Below are positions 16,202 to 25,731 of a stretch of 48,938 nucleotides of DNA, one piece after another. The stretch lies in assembly GCF_003863335.1 (NCBI RefSeq), contig NZ_RRAZ01000027.1, positions 1-48,938 on the forward strand, written 5' to 3'. Below the pieces are notes generated by a model, which was not told where the DNA came from, did not search any database, and saw nothing but the letters and a program-made list of their open reading frames with translations. The stretch's first letter is position 1. Each line of letters begins with the position of its first letter. Both the position numbers and the translations under genes were made by a program. This DNA comes from Falsigemmobacter faecalis (GTDB lineage Bacteria; Pseudomonadota; Alphaproteobacteria; Rhodobacterales; Rhodobacteraceae).

Positions 16202-17165
16202 CCACGGCGGCGATCTTGACCGCGCAATTGTGACCTGGGGCGCGGGCCCGTGGCTCGACCTGTCGACAGGGATCAATCGCACCGCGTATCCGGTTCCGGC
16301 TTTGAACCAAAGGGTCTGGACGGACCTGCCAACCCGGGCTGATATGGCGGCCCTGCGGGCAGCAGCAAAAGCGTATTTTGACACTCCGGCAGATGTTGTT
16401 CCACTGGCAGGGGCACAGTCAGCCATCCAACTGTTGCCCGGATTGCGCAAGGGCGATCAGATGCGGATGATCAGCCCGACCTATAATGAATATTCGGCTG
16501 TGTTTCAGGTGGCGGGTTGGCAGGTAACCGCAGTCGACAGCCTTGAGGGTCTGGTAGGGGCCGACGTGGCAATCGTCGTAAATCCCAACAACCCGGACGG
16601 CCGCCGTTGGTCATGCGCTGCGCTTGCTGACCTTGTGGGTCGGGTTGGTCTGTTGGTGGTGGACGAAAGCTTCATGGATATGACGCCTGAGCAAAGCCTG
16701 GCCCCTCAAGCCGGGGTCAAGGGCTTGATCATCTTGAGATCGTTTGGAAAGTTCTTCGGGCTTGCTGGGGTGCGGCTGGGTTTTGCGCTTGGCGATCCGG
16801 ACCTTTGCGCGCAGATGGCGCATGCCGTGGGGCCATGGCCGGTCTCGGGTGCGGCGATTGCGGTGGGGATCACCGCAATGCGTGATCAGATGTGGACAGA
16901 CGCGGCAAAGACCGACCTGGCGTCCGCAGCGGCACAAATGGATGCTATGCTGCCCTGGGTGAAAATCGGCGGCTGCGATCTGTTTGCGCTTTACGATGTC
17001 GGGGACGCCGGGGCGATTCAGGCTGTACTCGCCGCACAGCATATCTGGACTAGGCGCTTCCCTTGGAGCAATCGCCTGCTGCGGCTCGGCGTCCCGGCAC
17101 TGGCCGATCTGCCACGCCTGCAGCAGGCGGTGCGCGCATCAGACCTGGGTCATCTTTCGCTCTAA
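16194..17165 (+). CDS. cobC: L-threonine-O-3-phosphate decarboxylase (CobC)
   Basis: A 323-residue fold-type I PLP enzyme related to histidinol-phosphate aminotransferase. It decarboxylates threonine phosphate from BluE to (R)-1-amino-2-propanol phosphate. The N-terminal region contains DLSTGINRTAYP, then NPNNPDG (residues near 140), and the PLP lysine lies in RSFGKFFGLAGVRLGFAL. The ATG at 16194 overlaps the bluE stop by 8 bases; an earlier in-frame ATG at 16164 would add 10 residues that do not resemble the family. Its 3' end overlaps the convergent gene at 17139 by 27 bases. Confidence 0.93.
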   Translation: MRDHGGDLDRAIVTWGAGPWLDLSTGINRTAYPVPALNQRVWTDLPTRADMAALRAAAKAYFDTPADVVPLAGAQSAIQLLPGLRKGDQMRMISPTYNEYSAVFQVAGWQVTAVDSLEGLVGADVAIVVNPNNPDGRRWSCAALADLVGRVGLLVVDESFMDMTPEQSLAPQAGVKGLIILRSFGKFFGLAGVRLGFALGDPDLCAQMAHAVGPWPVSGAAIAVGITAMRDQMWTDAAKTDLASAAAQMDAMLPWVKIGGCDLFALYDVGDAGAIQAVLAAQHIWTRRFPWSNRLLRLGVPALADLPRLQQAVRASDLGHLSL

Positions 17166-18080
17166 TTCCCAGACACGGGCAGTGTGGCGAAGATGGCGGC
17201 TCTGGGGCAGGGGGGTGTCATCGGTGATCTCATCTGCATCGATGATCTCTCCGGCAGGGAGAGTGGCGCCGCGGGCAAGGGCTGCGCGCAACTCTCGCGC
17301 CTCGGTCGATCTGTGCGCCTCCATCAGATCGCAATAATGCGCCCAGGTTTGGCGGCAGAACGGACGCTTCGTTCCGTCGGGCAGTGAGAAGGGCGAGGCC
17401 GGATGCAGACTGGCAACTGGTAGGAAGCCGGGCGGGATCGGCGTATTAGCTGAATGGGTCCGTCCGGCAGCCAGCAGTTTTGGCAACAGATGGGTATGCG
17501 GGCCGTCAGGGCTTTTCCAATCGGTATCGGGGCCGCCGATTTTTTGGTAAACTTCAACCCGGCCGATCGCCGTTATGGAAATGCGGTGCGGATGGCGGGC
17601 AAAGATCATGGCAGCTGCAGTATTGCCCGGTGCGAAATTTCCCATGCCCTCGCAGCGGCGCATTTCTGCGATCAGTTCTGCGTCGCGGGTTCGCACGCAG
17701 AAGCGGACGTTCTTTTGTTGCAGGCCACAGTCAAACAGGATCATGTCCCGGTCTTCCGGACGTATTGCCCCGGTATCGGGGCCAAGCTCCGTAAACCCCT
17801 CAGGCTGGGGCATCAGTGCTTCAGCCTCGGGAAGCAAAAATTCCACGTGGCGGAAAAAACGCTCAGACTTTGTTGAAGGCATATCCCAGGCAAGAGCTGT
17901 GACGCCATCGGGGCGGTCAATCCGAATTCCGCCCCGGGGCGTATACCACCCCATACCATGGTCAGTGGCGCGGGCCGGGGCATCGCCGGGCCAGCGGATA
18001 AATTCGCTGATCGCGCCGAAGCTGCCCATCGACCAGCCGGTGATTTCATCATCAAGCCATTGCTGCAAAAGATCTTTCAC
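17139..18080 (-). CDS. Unknown protein in the btuBFCD operon
   Basis: A 313-residue soluble protein without a signal peptide; I do not recognise a family with confidence. The GTG at 18080 is chosen because GAGGAG lies at optimal spacing inside the end of btuD; an ATG at 18113 would overlap btuD by 29 bases. Visible features are two cysteines (DCGLQQ and VRFCVRT), a GMGNFAPGN motif near residue 175 and several His residues (HPHRIS, GPHTHLLP). It is the fifth gene of the riboswitch-led operon btuB-btuF-btuC-btuD, 4 bp after btuD. A role in corrinoid uptake, salvage or processing is likely from context only. Confidence 0.8.
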   Translation of the reverse strand: MKDLLQQWLDDEITGWSMGSFGAISEFIRWPGDAPARATDHGMGWYTPRGGIRIDRPDGVTALAWDMPSTKSERFFRHVEFLLPEAEALMPQPEGFTELGPDTGAIRPEDRDMILFDCGLQQKNVRFCVRTRDAELIAEMRRCEGMGNFAPGNTAAAMIFARHPHRISITAIGRVEVYQKIGGPDTDWKSPDGPHTHLLPKLLAAGRTHSANTPIPPGFLPVASLHPASPFSLPDGTKRPFCRQTWAHYCDLMEAHRSTEARELRAALARGATLPAGEIIDADEITDDTPLPQSRHLRHTARVWELERKMTQV

Positions 18081-18084
18081 AGGA

Positions 18085-18801
18085 CTACTCCTCAAGAAGC
18101 CAGGACTGGCCATGGCGGGTCAGACTTATGTCGAAAACCCGGCGGCAAAGCTCCGGGGTAAGGATCTGATCAGGTGCGCCATCGGCGACGATCACACCCC
18201 GCTCAATCACCAGAAGGCGCGTGCACCAGCGGGCTGCCAGCGGCAGGTCATGCAGGGTTGCAAGGGCGGCTCGCCCGTTCCCGGCCTCGGCGTGCAGCAG
18301 CTTTGCCGTGCGGATCGACTGGATCGGATCAAGCGCGGCGCAGGGCTCATCCGCCAGCAATAATGGCGCCCCCTGAGCCAGCGCGCGGGCCAGCAAAACG
18401 CGTGCGCGTTCGCCCCCCGACAGATCCGGGATCTGGCGTGTGGCAAAGTCATCAAGCGCCATTCTCTGCAGAATGGCATCGGCGCGCGCCTGATCATCTC
18501 CGCCGGAATCCGGGTGAGCACGGCGGCCAAGGGCTACAACCTCGCGCACCGAAATCGGCCAGACGACTTCCCGCTCCTGCGCCAGATAGGCAACGTGGCG
18601 CGGGCGAACGTTGATCTTATGCGCCAGCAGCGAGCTTGTACCACTCGCCGGGATCATCCCCATGGCCGCGCGCAAAAGCGTGGTCTTGCCGGCGCCGTTC
18701 GGCCCGATCAAACCCACAAACTCGCCGGGGAAAATCTGCAGCGAGGCATTGGAAATCCGCCCCGGAACAGACATATTTTCAATTGATAACAGTGACTTCA
18801 T
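18085..18801 (-). CDS. btuD: Cobalamin ABC importer ATPase BtuD
   Basis: A 238-residue ATPase with Walker A GPNGAGKTT, signature LSGGERAR, Walker B LLLADEPC and switch histidine in ATLHDLPL. It powers corrinoid import through BtuC. Its start overlaps the btuC stop by 4 bases (ATGA). It is distinct from the ATPase at 6140, so the window has two separate importers. Confidence 0.9.
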   Translation of the reverse strand: MKSLLSIENMSVPGRISNASLQIFPGEFVGLIGPNGAGKTTLLRAAMGMIPASGTSSLLAHKINVRPRHVAYLAQEREVVWPISVREVVALGRRAHPDSGGDDQARADAILQRMALDDFATRQIPDLSGGERARVLLARALAQGAPLLLADEPCAALDPIQSIRTAKLLHAEAGNGRAALATLHDLPLAARWCTRLLVIERGVIVADGAPDQILTPELCRRVFDISLTRHGQSWLLEE

Positions 18802-19778
18802 GTGTCACGTCCCCGGGATTTCCAGACCATGTGCAAAAACACTGGTGTGCCCAAAAGCGCAGTCAGCACCCCAAGCTTCAGGTCGCGGCCCGGCAAGATA
18901 ATCCGCACCGCTATATCGGCTGCCAGGATCAGCGCGCCCGAGCCAAGTGCCGCGGGTAACAGCAGACGTGAGGGCATTCCCCCGGTGACGCGCCGCAGCA
19001 GATGCGGGATCACCAGTCCCACAAAGCCGATCATGCCGGCCACCGCTGTGGCTGCGCCGGAAAGACAGGCGGTGCCAAGGATCAGCTGCAGCCGCAACCG
19101 GCGCACATTCACCCCCATAGAAAGGGCAGTCTCTTCGCCAAAAGACAGCGCATCAAGGCCTTTACGCGACCGCCAGATCAGCATCGCACCCAGCAGCAGA
19201 ATGGGCAGAGCGACACTGACATGCCGGAATGAGCGGTCCGCCAGTGACCCCATCATCCAAAAGGTAATCTCATTGGCGGCAAAAGGATTGGGCGAGAGGT
19301 TCAGCACCAGACTTACCAGCGCCGCTGCGGCAGAAGACAGCGCTACGCCCGACAGGATCAAGGTGGTGGTTCGCGCGCCACGGCCTGCAAGTGCCAGCAG
19401 CGCCAGCACGGAAATCAGCGCGCCGCCGAGGGCCATCAGCGGCAAAGCCATGGGGAAAAGCGCAACGATGCCGGTCTGAAGTGCGATTACGGCTCCAAGG
19501 GCTGCAAAGGCCGAAGTTCCCACAATGCCGGGATCGGCCAGCGGGTTTCGCAGAAATCCCTGCATCGCGGCCCCGGCAAAACCAAGAGCCGCACCGATCA
19601 GCAGGGCCAGGGCCGCACGGGGCAGGCGCAATTCCTGCATGACCAGAACGACCAGCGGGTCTCCGGCTCCGAAATAGGCCCATATTGTTTCGCGCAGAGC
19701 TACATTGCCGGAGCCGACAAAAAGCGACATCAGCGTCAGCCCTGCGCAGAGTGTCGCAAGGGCAAGTATCAGTTTCAT
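18798..19778 (-). CDS. btuC: Cobalamin ABC importer permease BtuC
   Basis: A 326-residue FecCD-family membrane protein with about ten hydrophobic segments. Motifs LPRAALALLIGAALGFAGA, NPLADPGIVGTS and GFVGLVIPHLLRR are present. Overlaps of 4 bases on both sides tie it to btuF and btuD. The gene order after btuB with a cobalamin riboswitch upstream supports the substrate. Confidence 0.92.
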   Translation of the reverse strand: MKLILALATLCAGLTLMSLFVGSGNVALRETIWAYFGAGDPLVVLVMQELRLPRAALALLIGAALGFAGAAMQGFLRNPLADPGIVGTSAFAALGAVIALQTGIVALFPMALPLMALGGALISVLALLALAGRGARTTTLILSGVALSSAAAALVSLVLNLSPNPFAANEITFWMMGSLADRSFRHVSVALPILLLGAMLIWRSRKGLDALSFGEETALSMGVNVRRLRLQLILGTACLSGAATAVAGMIGFVGLVIPHLLRRVTGGMPSRLLLPAALGSGALILAADIAVRIILPGRDLKLGVLTALLGTPVFLHMVWKSRGRDT

Positions 19779-20614
19779 TCCAGCGGCTCCAGTCCGGCAG
19801 CGGCGCGTAAATCGTGAATGGCGCTAAGCGTCAGCGGCGTACCGCAGGTCCATTCGGGTCGGGTTTCGGCCGTCAGGCGCGGCGCTGCCAGCATTCTCTC
19901 AAGGGCAGGGTGGCGCAGCATCTCTTCCGAGCGGCTGTAGCCCTGGTAGCTGGCCCCGCGGATGACCATATCGGCATCCGACAGGATCAGGGCTTCGAGA
20001 GGTAAAATCCCGCTGGCGCCCAGCCCGAGTTTTGGCGCAATATTCTGCAGCCCGGCGGTCGTGACAATGTCATGTCCCAGACTGCGGGCCCCTGCCGTAT
20101 AGCCTGAGGAATAATAGACCGCGGTTTCCGGGCCGGGCTTATCATCCGCCGCCTCACGCAGGCTCAGGAGGGTTTGTTGCATTTCTTCTGCCATACGCTC
20201 TGCCTCAGCCTCCCGGCCAAGGGCCCGGCCCATCTGCAAAAGATTGGTGCGGATGTCATCAAGGGTGTTTTCGGGCTGAAAAACCTCAACCCGGTAACCA
20301 AGCCGCTGCAGCATATCGACGGTGACCCGCGTGGTGTAGCGCCCCGCCAGCACCAGATCGGGGCGCAGGAAAGCAATCTCTTCAGCGAGGCCGTGGTTGA
20401 TGTCAAAGTTTTGCGCCACCTCTGCCATGGCAGAAGAACGTGCATCCCGCGCCAGGTAGCTGACCGAGATCAGCTGCCCAGGCGCTGCCAGAAGCATGGC
20501 CAGTTGATCGGTACACAGGTTCATTGACACAACCCGCTGTGCCGGATCGGCGGCCGCGCCCGACGCTGCGCCTGCGAGCCAGAGGCCCGCAAGCAAAACG
20601 GCCCGCAGGCGCAT
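19775..20614 (-). CDS. btuF: Cobalamin-binding periplasmic protein BtuF
   Basis: A 279-residue binding protein with a signal peptide of about 22 residues (ending GAAA), and VVSMNLCTDQLAMLLA, RPDLVLAGRYTT and a C-lobe with WTCGTPLT typical of the BtuF/HutB group. It collects the corrinoid delivered by BtuB and hands it to BtuCD. It starts 2 bp after the btuB stop and overlaps btuC by 4 bases. Confidence 0.9.
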   Translation of the reverse strand: MRLRAVLLAGLWLAGAASGAAADPAQRVVSMNLCTDQLAMLLAAPGQLISVSYLARDARSSAMAEVAQNFDINHGLAEEIAFLRPDLVLAGRYTTRVTVDMLQRLGYRVEVFQPENTLDDIRTNLLQMGRALGREAEAERMAEEMQQTLLSLREAADDKPGPETAVYYSSGYTAGARSLGHDIVTTAGLQNIAPKLGLGASGILPLEALILSDADMVIRGASYQGYSRSEEMLRHPALERMLAAPRLTAETRPEWTCGTPLTLSAIHDLRAAAGLEPLE

Positions 20615-20616
20615 GA

Positions 20617-22488
20617 TCAGAAGTCTGCCTTGACGCCTACCCAGATGTTACGCTCAGGGGACTTGTAGTCCCAGGCATCCGCATAATCTTTGTCGAAGAG
20701 GTTGTTCACACGCCCAGTCAGCGTGATGTTGTCGCGCAGCCTGTAGTTGGCAGCGACGTTTACCACCGCGTAGCTCGGCATCTTCGCGGTCACGCTGCCC
20801 GTCGACAGCCAGGCAGTATCCCAGTTTCCGGATACAAGCCGCAGGTTACCGTTCAGTGTCAGACGGCTATCCTGTGAAGCCCAGGTCGCGTTCAGCCCCA
20901 GTTCGTGCCTGGGACGGCGAGTTTCCGGTCTGCCGTTCCACTCCTGAGCGTCGAGCCAGGTGTAATTGGCTCCGAATGTGAGCTGGTCATGTGCCGCCCA
21001 GGTACCTGAAAATTCGACGCCCTGACGCTTACTCGGAGCAGAACGGTTCGTCGGTGTCGACGAAGACCCGTTCCACACGCTATAAATCTCATTGCGCAAC
21101 TCTTCTTTAAACAGGGTGATATCGAATACACCGCGCCCGTCTGTGGTGCTGAATTCCAGACCCAGATCAATGCTGTTGTTGATTTCGGGCTTCAGATTGG
21201 GATTGCCCACAAAGCTGGTGGAGACTGAGTAAAGCTCACCCCAGGTTGGCAGAACGCGTGCGCGCCCCGCCGAGCTGTGCAGCCGGATCTGATCATTGAC
21301 TTGATAGGAAGCAGCGATATTCCAGCTGGTGAAATTATCGTAAACGGTGTGCAGATCATGGCGCAGACCGACCTGCACCGACAGGTTATCCTGCAGATCC
21401 CCCCGGTACTCCGCAGCGAAAGAGCTTTGCTGACGCTTGGTCAAAGACTGATATGCGCCGACAAAGTTTTCCAGCTGACGCTCTGCCAGCAGGTTGATCA
21501 CGTGACCGGCGCTGGCGACATTGCCGTCAAGTCCGATTTCCGCGCGGTACTTCAGTGATTTCGTTTCAGCACGGTCGGCAACGATATTGGTATACCAACG
21601 GCTTTTGCTGATTACATTGCTGACCGAAAGGTGATGAACAATACGCTCTTCATTGCGGCCAAAACGGGCGCCAAAGGTAAGCGCATGTTCCTGGCGGAAG
21701 CTGCCGGCATCGGGATCATCACGCAGGATATTGGTGAAATTGGTTCCGGTGCCAGGCTCAGGGTCGTTTTCGTGAACTTCATCGGCCCATCGTGCCAGCA
21801 CAGAGAAGGACAGCCGTTCGGTTGCCTGCCAGTCTCCGCTCAATTGTGCCCACTGGCGCGACATGCCATCTTTTTCGCCGTTGCTGCCTGACAGGTCGTG
21901 GCCATTGTCTTTCAGCTCACCAAAGCTCAGACGCAGCCCGCTGTTTTTGCCGCGTGCCTGCGTGTAGACACTGGCGTTATGACCATTGCCCAGTTCCAGC
22001 TGGCCGCCATAGCCAGTCCCTTCGGCCTTGCGGGTGATGATGTTGATCACGCCCGAGGAGGCATTCGAGCCGAAGAAGGCAGATTGCGGGCCGCGCAACA
22101 CTTCTATGCGCTCAATGTTATTGGTTTCCAGTCCGGCAAACATATATTCGCGCGAGCCACCCGCCGCCGGAACGCCGTCAATCAGCACCAGGGTATGATC
22201 CCCCTCACCCCCGCGAATGCGCACCTGCCCCATTTCGCGACCGGCGCCATTGACCGAGACACCCGGCAGCGCGCGCAGTGCATCCTGCACATTCGTGATA
22301 CCGCGTTTCTCGATCTCTTCAGCGGTCAGAATACTGAATGCGCGGCCGTAATCCGCCGCCCGGATCGGGGCCAGACCGCCCGACAGTACCACCGGATCCA
22401 GTGCGGTTTCAGTTTGGGCAAAAGCGGGCACAGAAACAGCCGGCAGCACGAGGCTGAGGGTCAGAACAGACAAAGACGAGGATCGCAT
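20617..22488 (-). CDS. btuB: TonB-dependent cobalamin receptor BtuB
   Basis: A 623-residue receptor: signal peptide to about residue 24 (VSVPAFA), a TonB-box-like DPVVLSGG, a plug with RIRGGEGDHTLVLIDGVPAAGG and NASSGVINIITR, and a barrel ending with VNNLFDKDYAD and a terminal phenylalanine. The ATG at 22488 is taken because it directly precedes the signal peptide and has GGGGA upstream; the frame is open to 22557. The cobalamin riboswitch on the same strand just upstream and the following btuFCD genes make cobalamin or another corrinoid the substrate. Confidence 0.92.
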   Translation of the reverse strand: MRSSSLSVLTLSLVLPAVSVPAFAQTETALDPVVLSGGLAPIRAADYGRAFSILTAEEIEKRGITNVQDALRALPGVSVNGAGREMGQVRIRGGEGDHTLVLIDGVPAAGGSREYMFAGLETNNIERIEVLRGPQSAFFGSNASSGVINIITRKAEGTGYGGQLELGNGHNASVYTQARGKNSGLRLSFGELKDNGHDLSGSNGEKDGMSRQWAQLSGDWQATERLSFSVLARWADEVHENDPEPGTGTNFTNILRDDPDAGSFRQEHALTFGARFGRNEERIVHHLSVSNVISKSRWYTNIVADRAETKSLKYRAEIGLDGNVASAGHVINLLAERQLENFVGAYQSLTKRQQSSFAAEYRGDLQDNLSVQVGLRHDLHTVYDNFTSWNIAASYQVNDQIRLHSSAGRARVLPTWGELYSVSTSFVGNPNLKPEINNSIDLGLEFSTTDGRGVFDITLFKEELRNEIYSVWNGSSSTPTNRSAPSKRQGVEFSGTWAAHDQLTFGANYTWLDAQEWNGRPETRRPRHELGLNATWASQDSRLTLNGNLRLVSGNWDTAWLSTGSVTAKMPSYAVVNVAANYRLRDNITLTGRVNNLFDKDYADAWDYKSPERNIWVGVKADF

Positions 22489-22599
22489 CGGATCATCCCC
22501 TGATAAGGCCCCTTCAAGGAGCCAGCATGACATTTCGGCCTGCAGGGCTGCCCCCACAGGTCAGTTTGATGTCACCGCTGCGGGAGTGCCGCTCCCCGA

Positions 22600-22790
22600 A
22601 ACGCGCCCCGCGTCGGGAATGGGTGAGCGTCGTGGCCAGTCTCCTGACTTGTGGGTCACAGCGCTGAGGCCGCCTTCCCATGCCGGTTGGGCACAGTGGA
22701 CTCTGGCCGTCGCTCACCACCTACAGTTGCGGGGGCAGTCCGGGAATTGCCGCATAAGCGGCGCACCCGAGTTCCTATAATGCTGCATTA
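22600..22790 (-). promoter_or_regulatory. Cobalamin riboswitch upstream of btuB
   Basis: On the minus strand it contains GGAACTCGGGTGCGCC (about 22760-22776), AATTCCCGGACTGCCCCCGC with AACTGTAGG (22720-22748), CCACTGTG, and the B12 box AAGTCAGGAGACTGGCC (about 22635-22651). It lies about 110 bp before the btuB ATG and should repress the whole uptake operon when cobalamin is plentiful. Confidence 0.92.
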
Positions 22791-22964
22791 CACAGCACCA
22801 CGACGCGTTTTTTCTGCGTCGCAGCAGCCCATTCTGTCAAGGGATTAGTAGCGTTTTCTTTCCTGAAGCTGCCACTTGGCGCAAGACTGTGTCGCAAACG
22901 CTTTGGTCTTGAACCCGGGCGGGATGGCGCATTAGGTGCCCTTCAGGTCAGGAAGGGCTGTGTG

Positions 22965-23720
22965 ATGGATTTGAAACTTGTGGGGATCGCTGCGGGACAT
23001 CCCGCCCATCTGACTGCCGCCGCTATTGAGGCAATATCACAGGCCGAAGTTATCCTGATTCCGCAAAAGGGGGAGGATAAAGAGGAACTGGCGCAACTGC
23101 GCCTGACCCTGTGCGAAACCTTTAGTCCCGGGCGGGTGATCGGCTTTGACATGCCGGTGCGTGATACTGACATCGCGGATTATAAAGAGCGCGTGAATCT
23201 CTGGCATGATGCGATTGCCGCGGCCTGGCTGCATGCGCTTGGGTCGCTGCAGCCGGGTTTGCGCGTGGTGCTGCTGGTCTGGGGCGATCCTTCGCTTTTT
23301 GACAGCACCCTGAGGATCGCCGAACGCCTGCGCGGGCAGCTGGAGTTTAGCCTCAGCGTGGTGCCCGGTCTGACCTCCATCCAGCTGCTGACGGCGGCCC
23401 ATGCCGTGCCGCTCAATGCGTTGGCAGAACCGTTTCTGGTCACTACGGGCCGGCATCTGCGCAATTCGGGCTGGCCTGCGGGGGTAGACACGCTTGTGGT
23501 CATGCTGGATGGCGACTGTGCCTTTCGCGACCTTGACCCCGAAGGGGTCAGCATCTGGTGGGGGGCCTATCTGGGTATGCCAGGCCAGATCCTTGATCAT
23601 GGCCTCCTGTCTGAGGCAGGCCCGCGCATCGAGGTGCGCCGCGCGCAGGCCCGTGCGGCGCGCGGCTGGATTATGGACACCTATCTGTTGCGGCGTCAGC
23701 GCGCCGTCAGCGCGCCGTAA
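22965..23720 (+). CDS. cobF: Precorrin-6A synthase (deacetylating), CobF
   Basis: A 251-residue SAM-dependent C1-methyltransferase of the aerobic pathway, which methylates C1 and removes the acetyl group of precorrin-5. The N-terminus LKLVGIAAGHPAHLTAAA is the SAM-binding start of the tetrapyrrole methylase fold, with VWGDPSLFDST and a proline-rich LSVVPGLTSIQ further on. GTG at 22962 and ATG at 22965 are both possible behind GGAAGG; ATG is used. It stands alone on the plus strand and overlaps the 3' end of convergent cobA by 25 bases. No riboswitch precedes it on its own strand, so its control differs from that of the other cob genes. Confidence 0.93.
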   Translation: MDLKLVGIAAGHPAHLTAAAIEAISQAEVILIPQKGEDKEELAQLRLTLCETFSPGRVIGFDMPVRDTDIADYKERVNLWHDAIAAAWLHALGSLQPGLRVVLLVWGDPSLFDSTLRIAERLRGQLEFSLSVVPGLTSIQLLTAAHAVPLNALAEPFLVTTGRHLRNSGWPAGVDTLVVMLDGDCAFRDLDPEGVSIWWGAYLGMPGQILDHGLLSEAGPRIEVRRAQARAARGWIMDTYLLRRQRAVSAP

Positions 23721-24427
23721 AGGATCAGCCCGGGGGCGGGATCGCGCGGCTGATCGCGGCAGAGTATGCTCAGGCTGGCGAGGGTGCCGGGGATAAAGCT
23801 CTCAGCCGCGGTTGAAACGCCCGAGGCCAGCAGGGCAGGGGTCTGCGGTGGCAGACCCGCCGCCAGCAGTTTTGCCGCGAAATCCGGAAAGGTGGCCCGC
23901 GCCATATAAACGGCGGTCACCGCTTGTGGATCTGCCAGGGCGGCCCAGTTCAAGCCCTCGGGCAAGGTGCCGGTGACGTCATGCCCGGTCACAAACTGCA
24001 CCCGCCGCGCGGTCAGCCGCCGCGTCAGCGGAATGCCAAAAGCGGCCGCCGCTGCCGAAGGGGCGGTGACGCCGGGGATAATCTCGTAACGCAGTCCCGC
24101 CGCTGACAGCGCGGTGATCTCCTCCTCAAGACGCCCGAAAATGCCGCTGTCGCCGGATTTCAGCCGTACAACTTTTGCCCCGGTGCGGGCGTGATCCACC
24201 AGCAGACGGCTCACATGATCCTGCCGCGGTGAGGTGCGGCCTGCGCGTTTCCCCACCGAAATCAGATCTGCTTCCGGGCGCGCCAGTTCCAGAATAGCCC
24301 CCGCCGAGAGATCATCATAAAGCACCACATCCGCCGCCTGCAGGCGTTTCACGGCTTTAACGGTCAGCAGTTCCGGGTCACCAGGCCCTGAGGAGACAAA
24401 ACTGACGGGCAAGGGGATAGTCTTCAT
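23696..24427 (-). CDS. cobA: Uroporphyrinogen-III C-methyltransferase (CobA)
   Basis: A 243-residue enzyme that makes precorrin-2 from uroporphyrinogen III with two SAM, the entry step to corrins. The signature FVSSGPGDPELLTVKAVK, then VVLYDDL, RLKSGDSGIFGR and EIIPGVTAPSAAAA are all visible. It is the short stand-alone form without the CysG dehydrogenase half. It is the last gene of the minus-strand block; its start overlaps the cobB stop by 4 bases, and its end overlaps cobF. Confidence 0.95.
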   Translation of the reverse strand: MKTIPLPVSFVSSGPGDPELLTVKAVKRLQAADVVLYDDLSAGAILELARPEADLISVGKRAGRTSPRQDHVSRLLVDHARTGAKVVRLKSGDSGIFGRLEEEITALSAAGLRYEIIPGVTAPSAAAAAFGIPLTRRLTARRVQFVTGHDVTGTLPEGLNWAALADPQAVTAVYMARATFPDFAAKLLAAGLPPQTPALLASGVSTAAESFIPGTLASLSILCRDQPRDPAPGLILYGALTAR

Positions 24428-25731
24428 TGGTCTTCCGCGATCAGATGAAAGAAGGTGCCCGATATCGTGCCCCGACGGGATCCGGTTTCCGGGACTGCGC
24501 CGCCATCGGCATCGGTTACTGCGGCAAGGGGCGCGTCGGGCTGCGCCAGGATGGTGGAATAGTGAAACTCATGCCCGCGCAGCGATTGTCCGGCCGGATA
24601 GTGCAGCACCGGAGTCAGCAGGGTGGCGCGGCGGTAGCCAAGATGCATCCGGCGCTGCGCATAGCTGGTCCGCAGGCCCAGAAGCCCTGCCATAGGATGC
24701 ACGACGCCCTGCGCATCCGTCAGGCTTTCGCCCAGCACCATATAGCCGCCGCATTCGCCGTGGACGGGCGCGGTTTTCGCAAACTCTCGCAGGCCCTGCA
24801 AAAACCGCTGGCTGGTCGCCAGCCGCCCGGCGTGCAGTTCGGGATAGCCGCCTGGCAGCCAGCACAGATCAGCCTGAGGCGGGGCTTCGTCTGACAGCGG
24901 AGAAAACGGCAGCAGTTCGGCTCCGGCAGTGCGCCAGGCAGCCAGAAGATGCGGGTAGGCAAAGGAAAAAGCGGCGTCCTGCGCGAAGGCGATGCGCTGT
25001 GCGGGCGGCTGCGGTGCAAGTCTTCCCCCCACAGGAGTTCCGCCACGGGCTGCGCTTTTCAGTGCCACCAGATCGACATGGGCGCGCAGAAAGGCCGCAT
25101 AGCCGCGGATGGCGCGTTCCAGATCGGGATGTTCTGCTGCCTGCACCAGTCCAAGGTGCCGCTCGGGCAGGGCCAGATCCCCGCGGCGCGGCAGGGCTCC
25201 GAAGACGGTGATGCCCGCGGCTTCCAGCGCCAGGCGGCACAGGCGCTCATGACGCGCAGATGCCACCCGGTTCAGAATAACCCCTGCTAAGGTGATGTCC
25301 TGGCGGTAGTGTTTCAGCCCAAGCGCCAGGGCCGCCACGGTCTGCGCATGGCCGGAGACATCAAGGACCACCACAACCGGCCAGCCGGTTTGCGCTGCAA
25401 TATCGGCGCTGGCACCGGTCCCCGAGGCCCCTGGTGTCGCCACCCCGTCAAAGAGCCCCATCGAGCCCTCCGTCAGGGCAATATCGCCCGGCTGGTCCAG
25501 CTGTTCGGCCAGCAAGGCCCGCGGCATGGCCCAGCTGTCGAGATTGCGCGAGGCCACCCCGCAGGCCGCGCGGTGAAAGGCGGGGTCAATGTAATCGGGT
25601 CCGCATTTATAGGGCTGCACGCGCAGACCATCCTCGCGCAGGCAGCGCAAAAGGCCCAACATAACGGTGGTTTTCCCCGCCCCGGAACGTGGCGCTGAAA
25701 TCACCAGTCCGGGCAGCGTCCGCCCGCTCAT
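24424..25731 (-). CDS. cobB: Hydrogenobyrinic acid a,c-diamide synthase (CobB)
   Basis: A 435-residue two-domain amidotransferase. The N-terminal dethiobiotin-synthetase-like domain carries [17 protein letters not shown] (residues near 12-28) for ATP. The C-terminal class I glutaminase-like domain has the nucleophile in [12 protein letters not shown] and the histidine in GHEFHYS. It amidates the a and c side chains of hydrogenobyrinic acid. Overlaps of 4 bases link it to cobM and cobA. Confidence 0.95.
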   Translation of the reverse strand: MSGRTLPGLVISAPRSGAGKTTVMLGLLRCLREDGLRVQPYKCGPDYIDPAFHRAACGVASRNLDSWAMPRALLAEQLDQPGDIALTEGSMGLFDGVATPGASGTGASADIAAQTGWPVVVVLDVSGHAQTVAALALGLKHYRQDITLAGVILNRVASARHERLCRLALEAAGITVFGALPRRGDLALPERHLGLVQAAEHPDLERAIRGYAAFLRAHVDLVALKSAARGGTPVGGRLAPQPPAQRIAFAQDAAFSFAYPHLLAAWRTAGAELLPFSPLSDEAPPQADLCWLPGGYPELHAGRLATSQRFLQGLREFAKTAPVHGECGGYMVLGESLTDAQGVVHPMAGLLGLRTSYAQRRMHLGYRRATLLTPVLHYPAGQSLRGHEFHYSTILAQPDAPLAAVTDADGGAVPETGSRRGTISGTFFHLIAEDQ

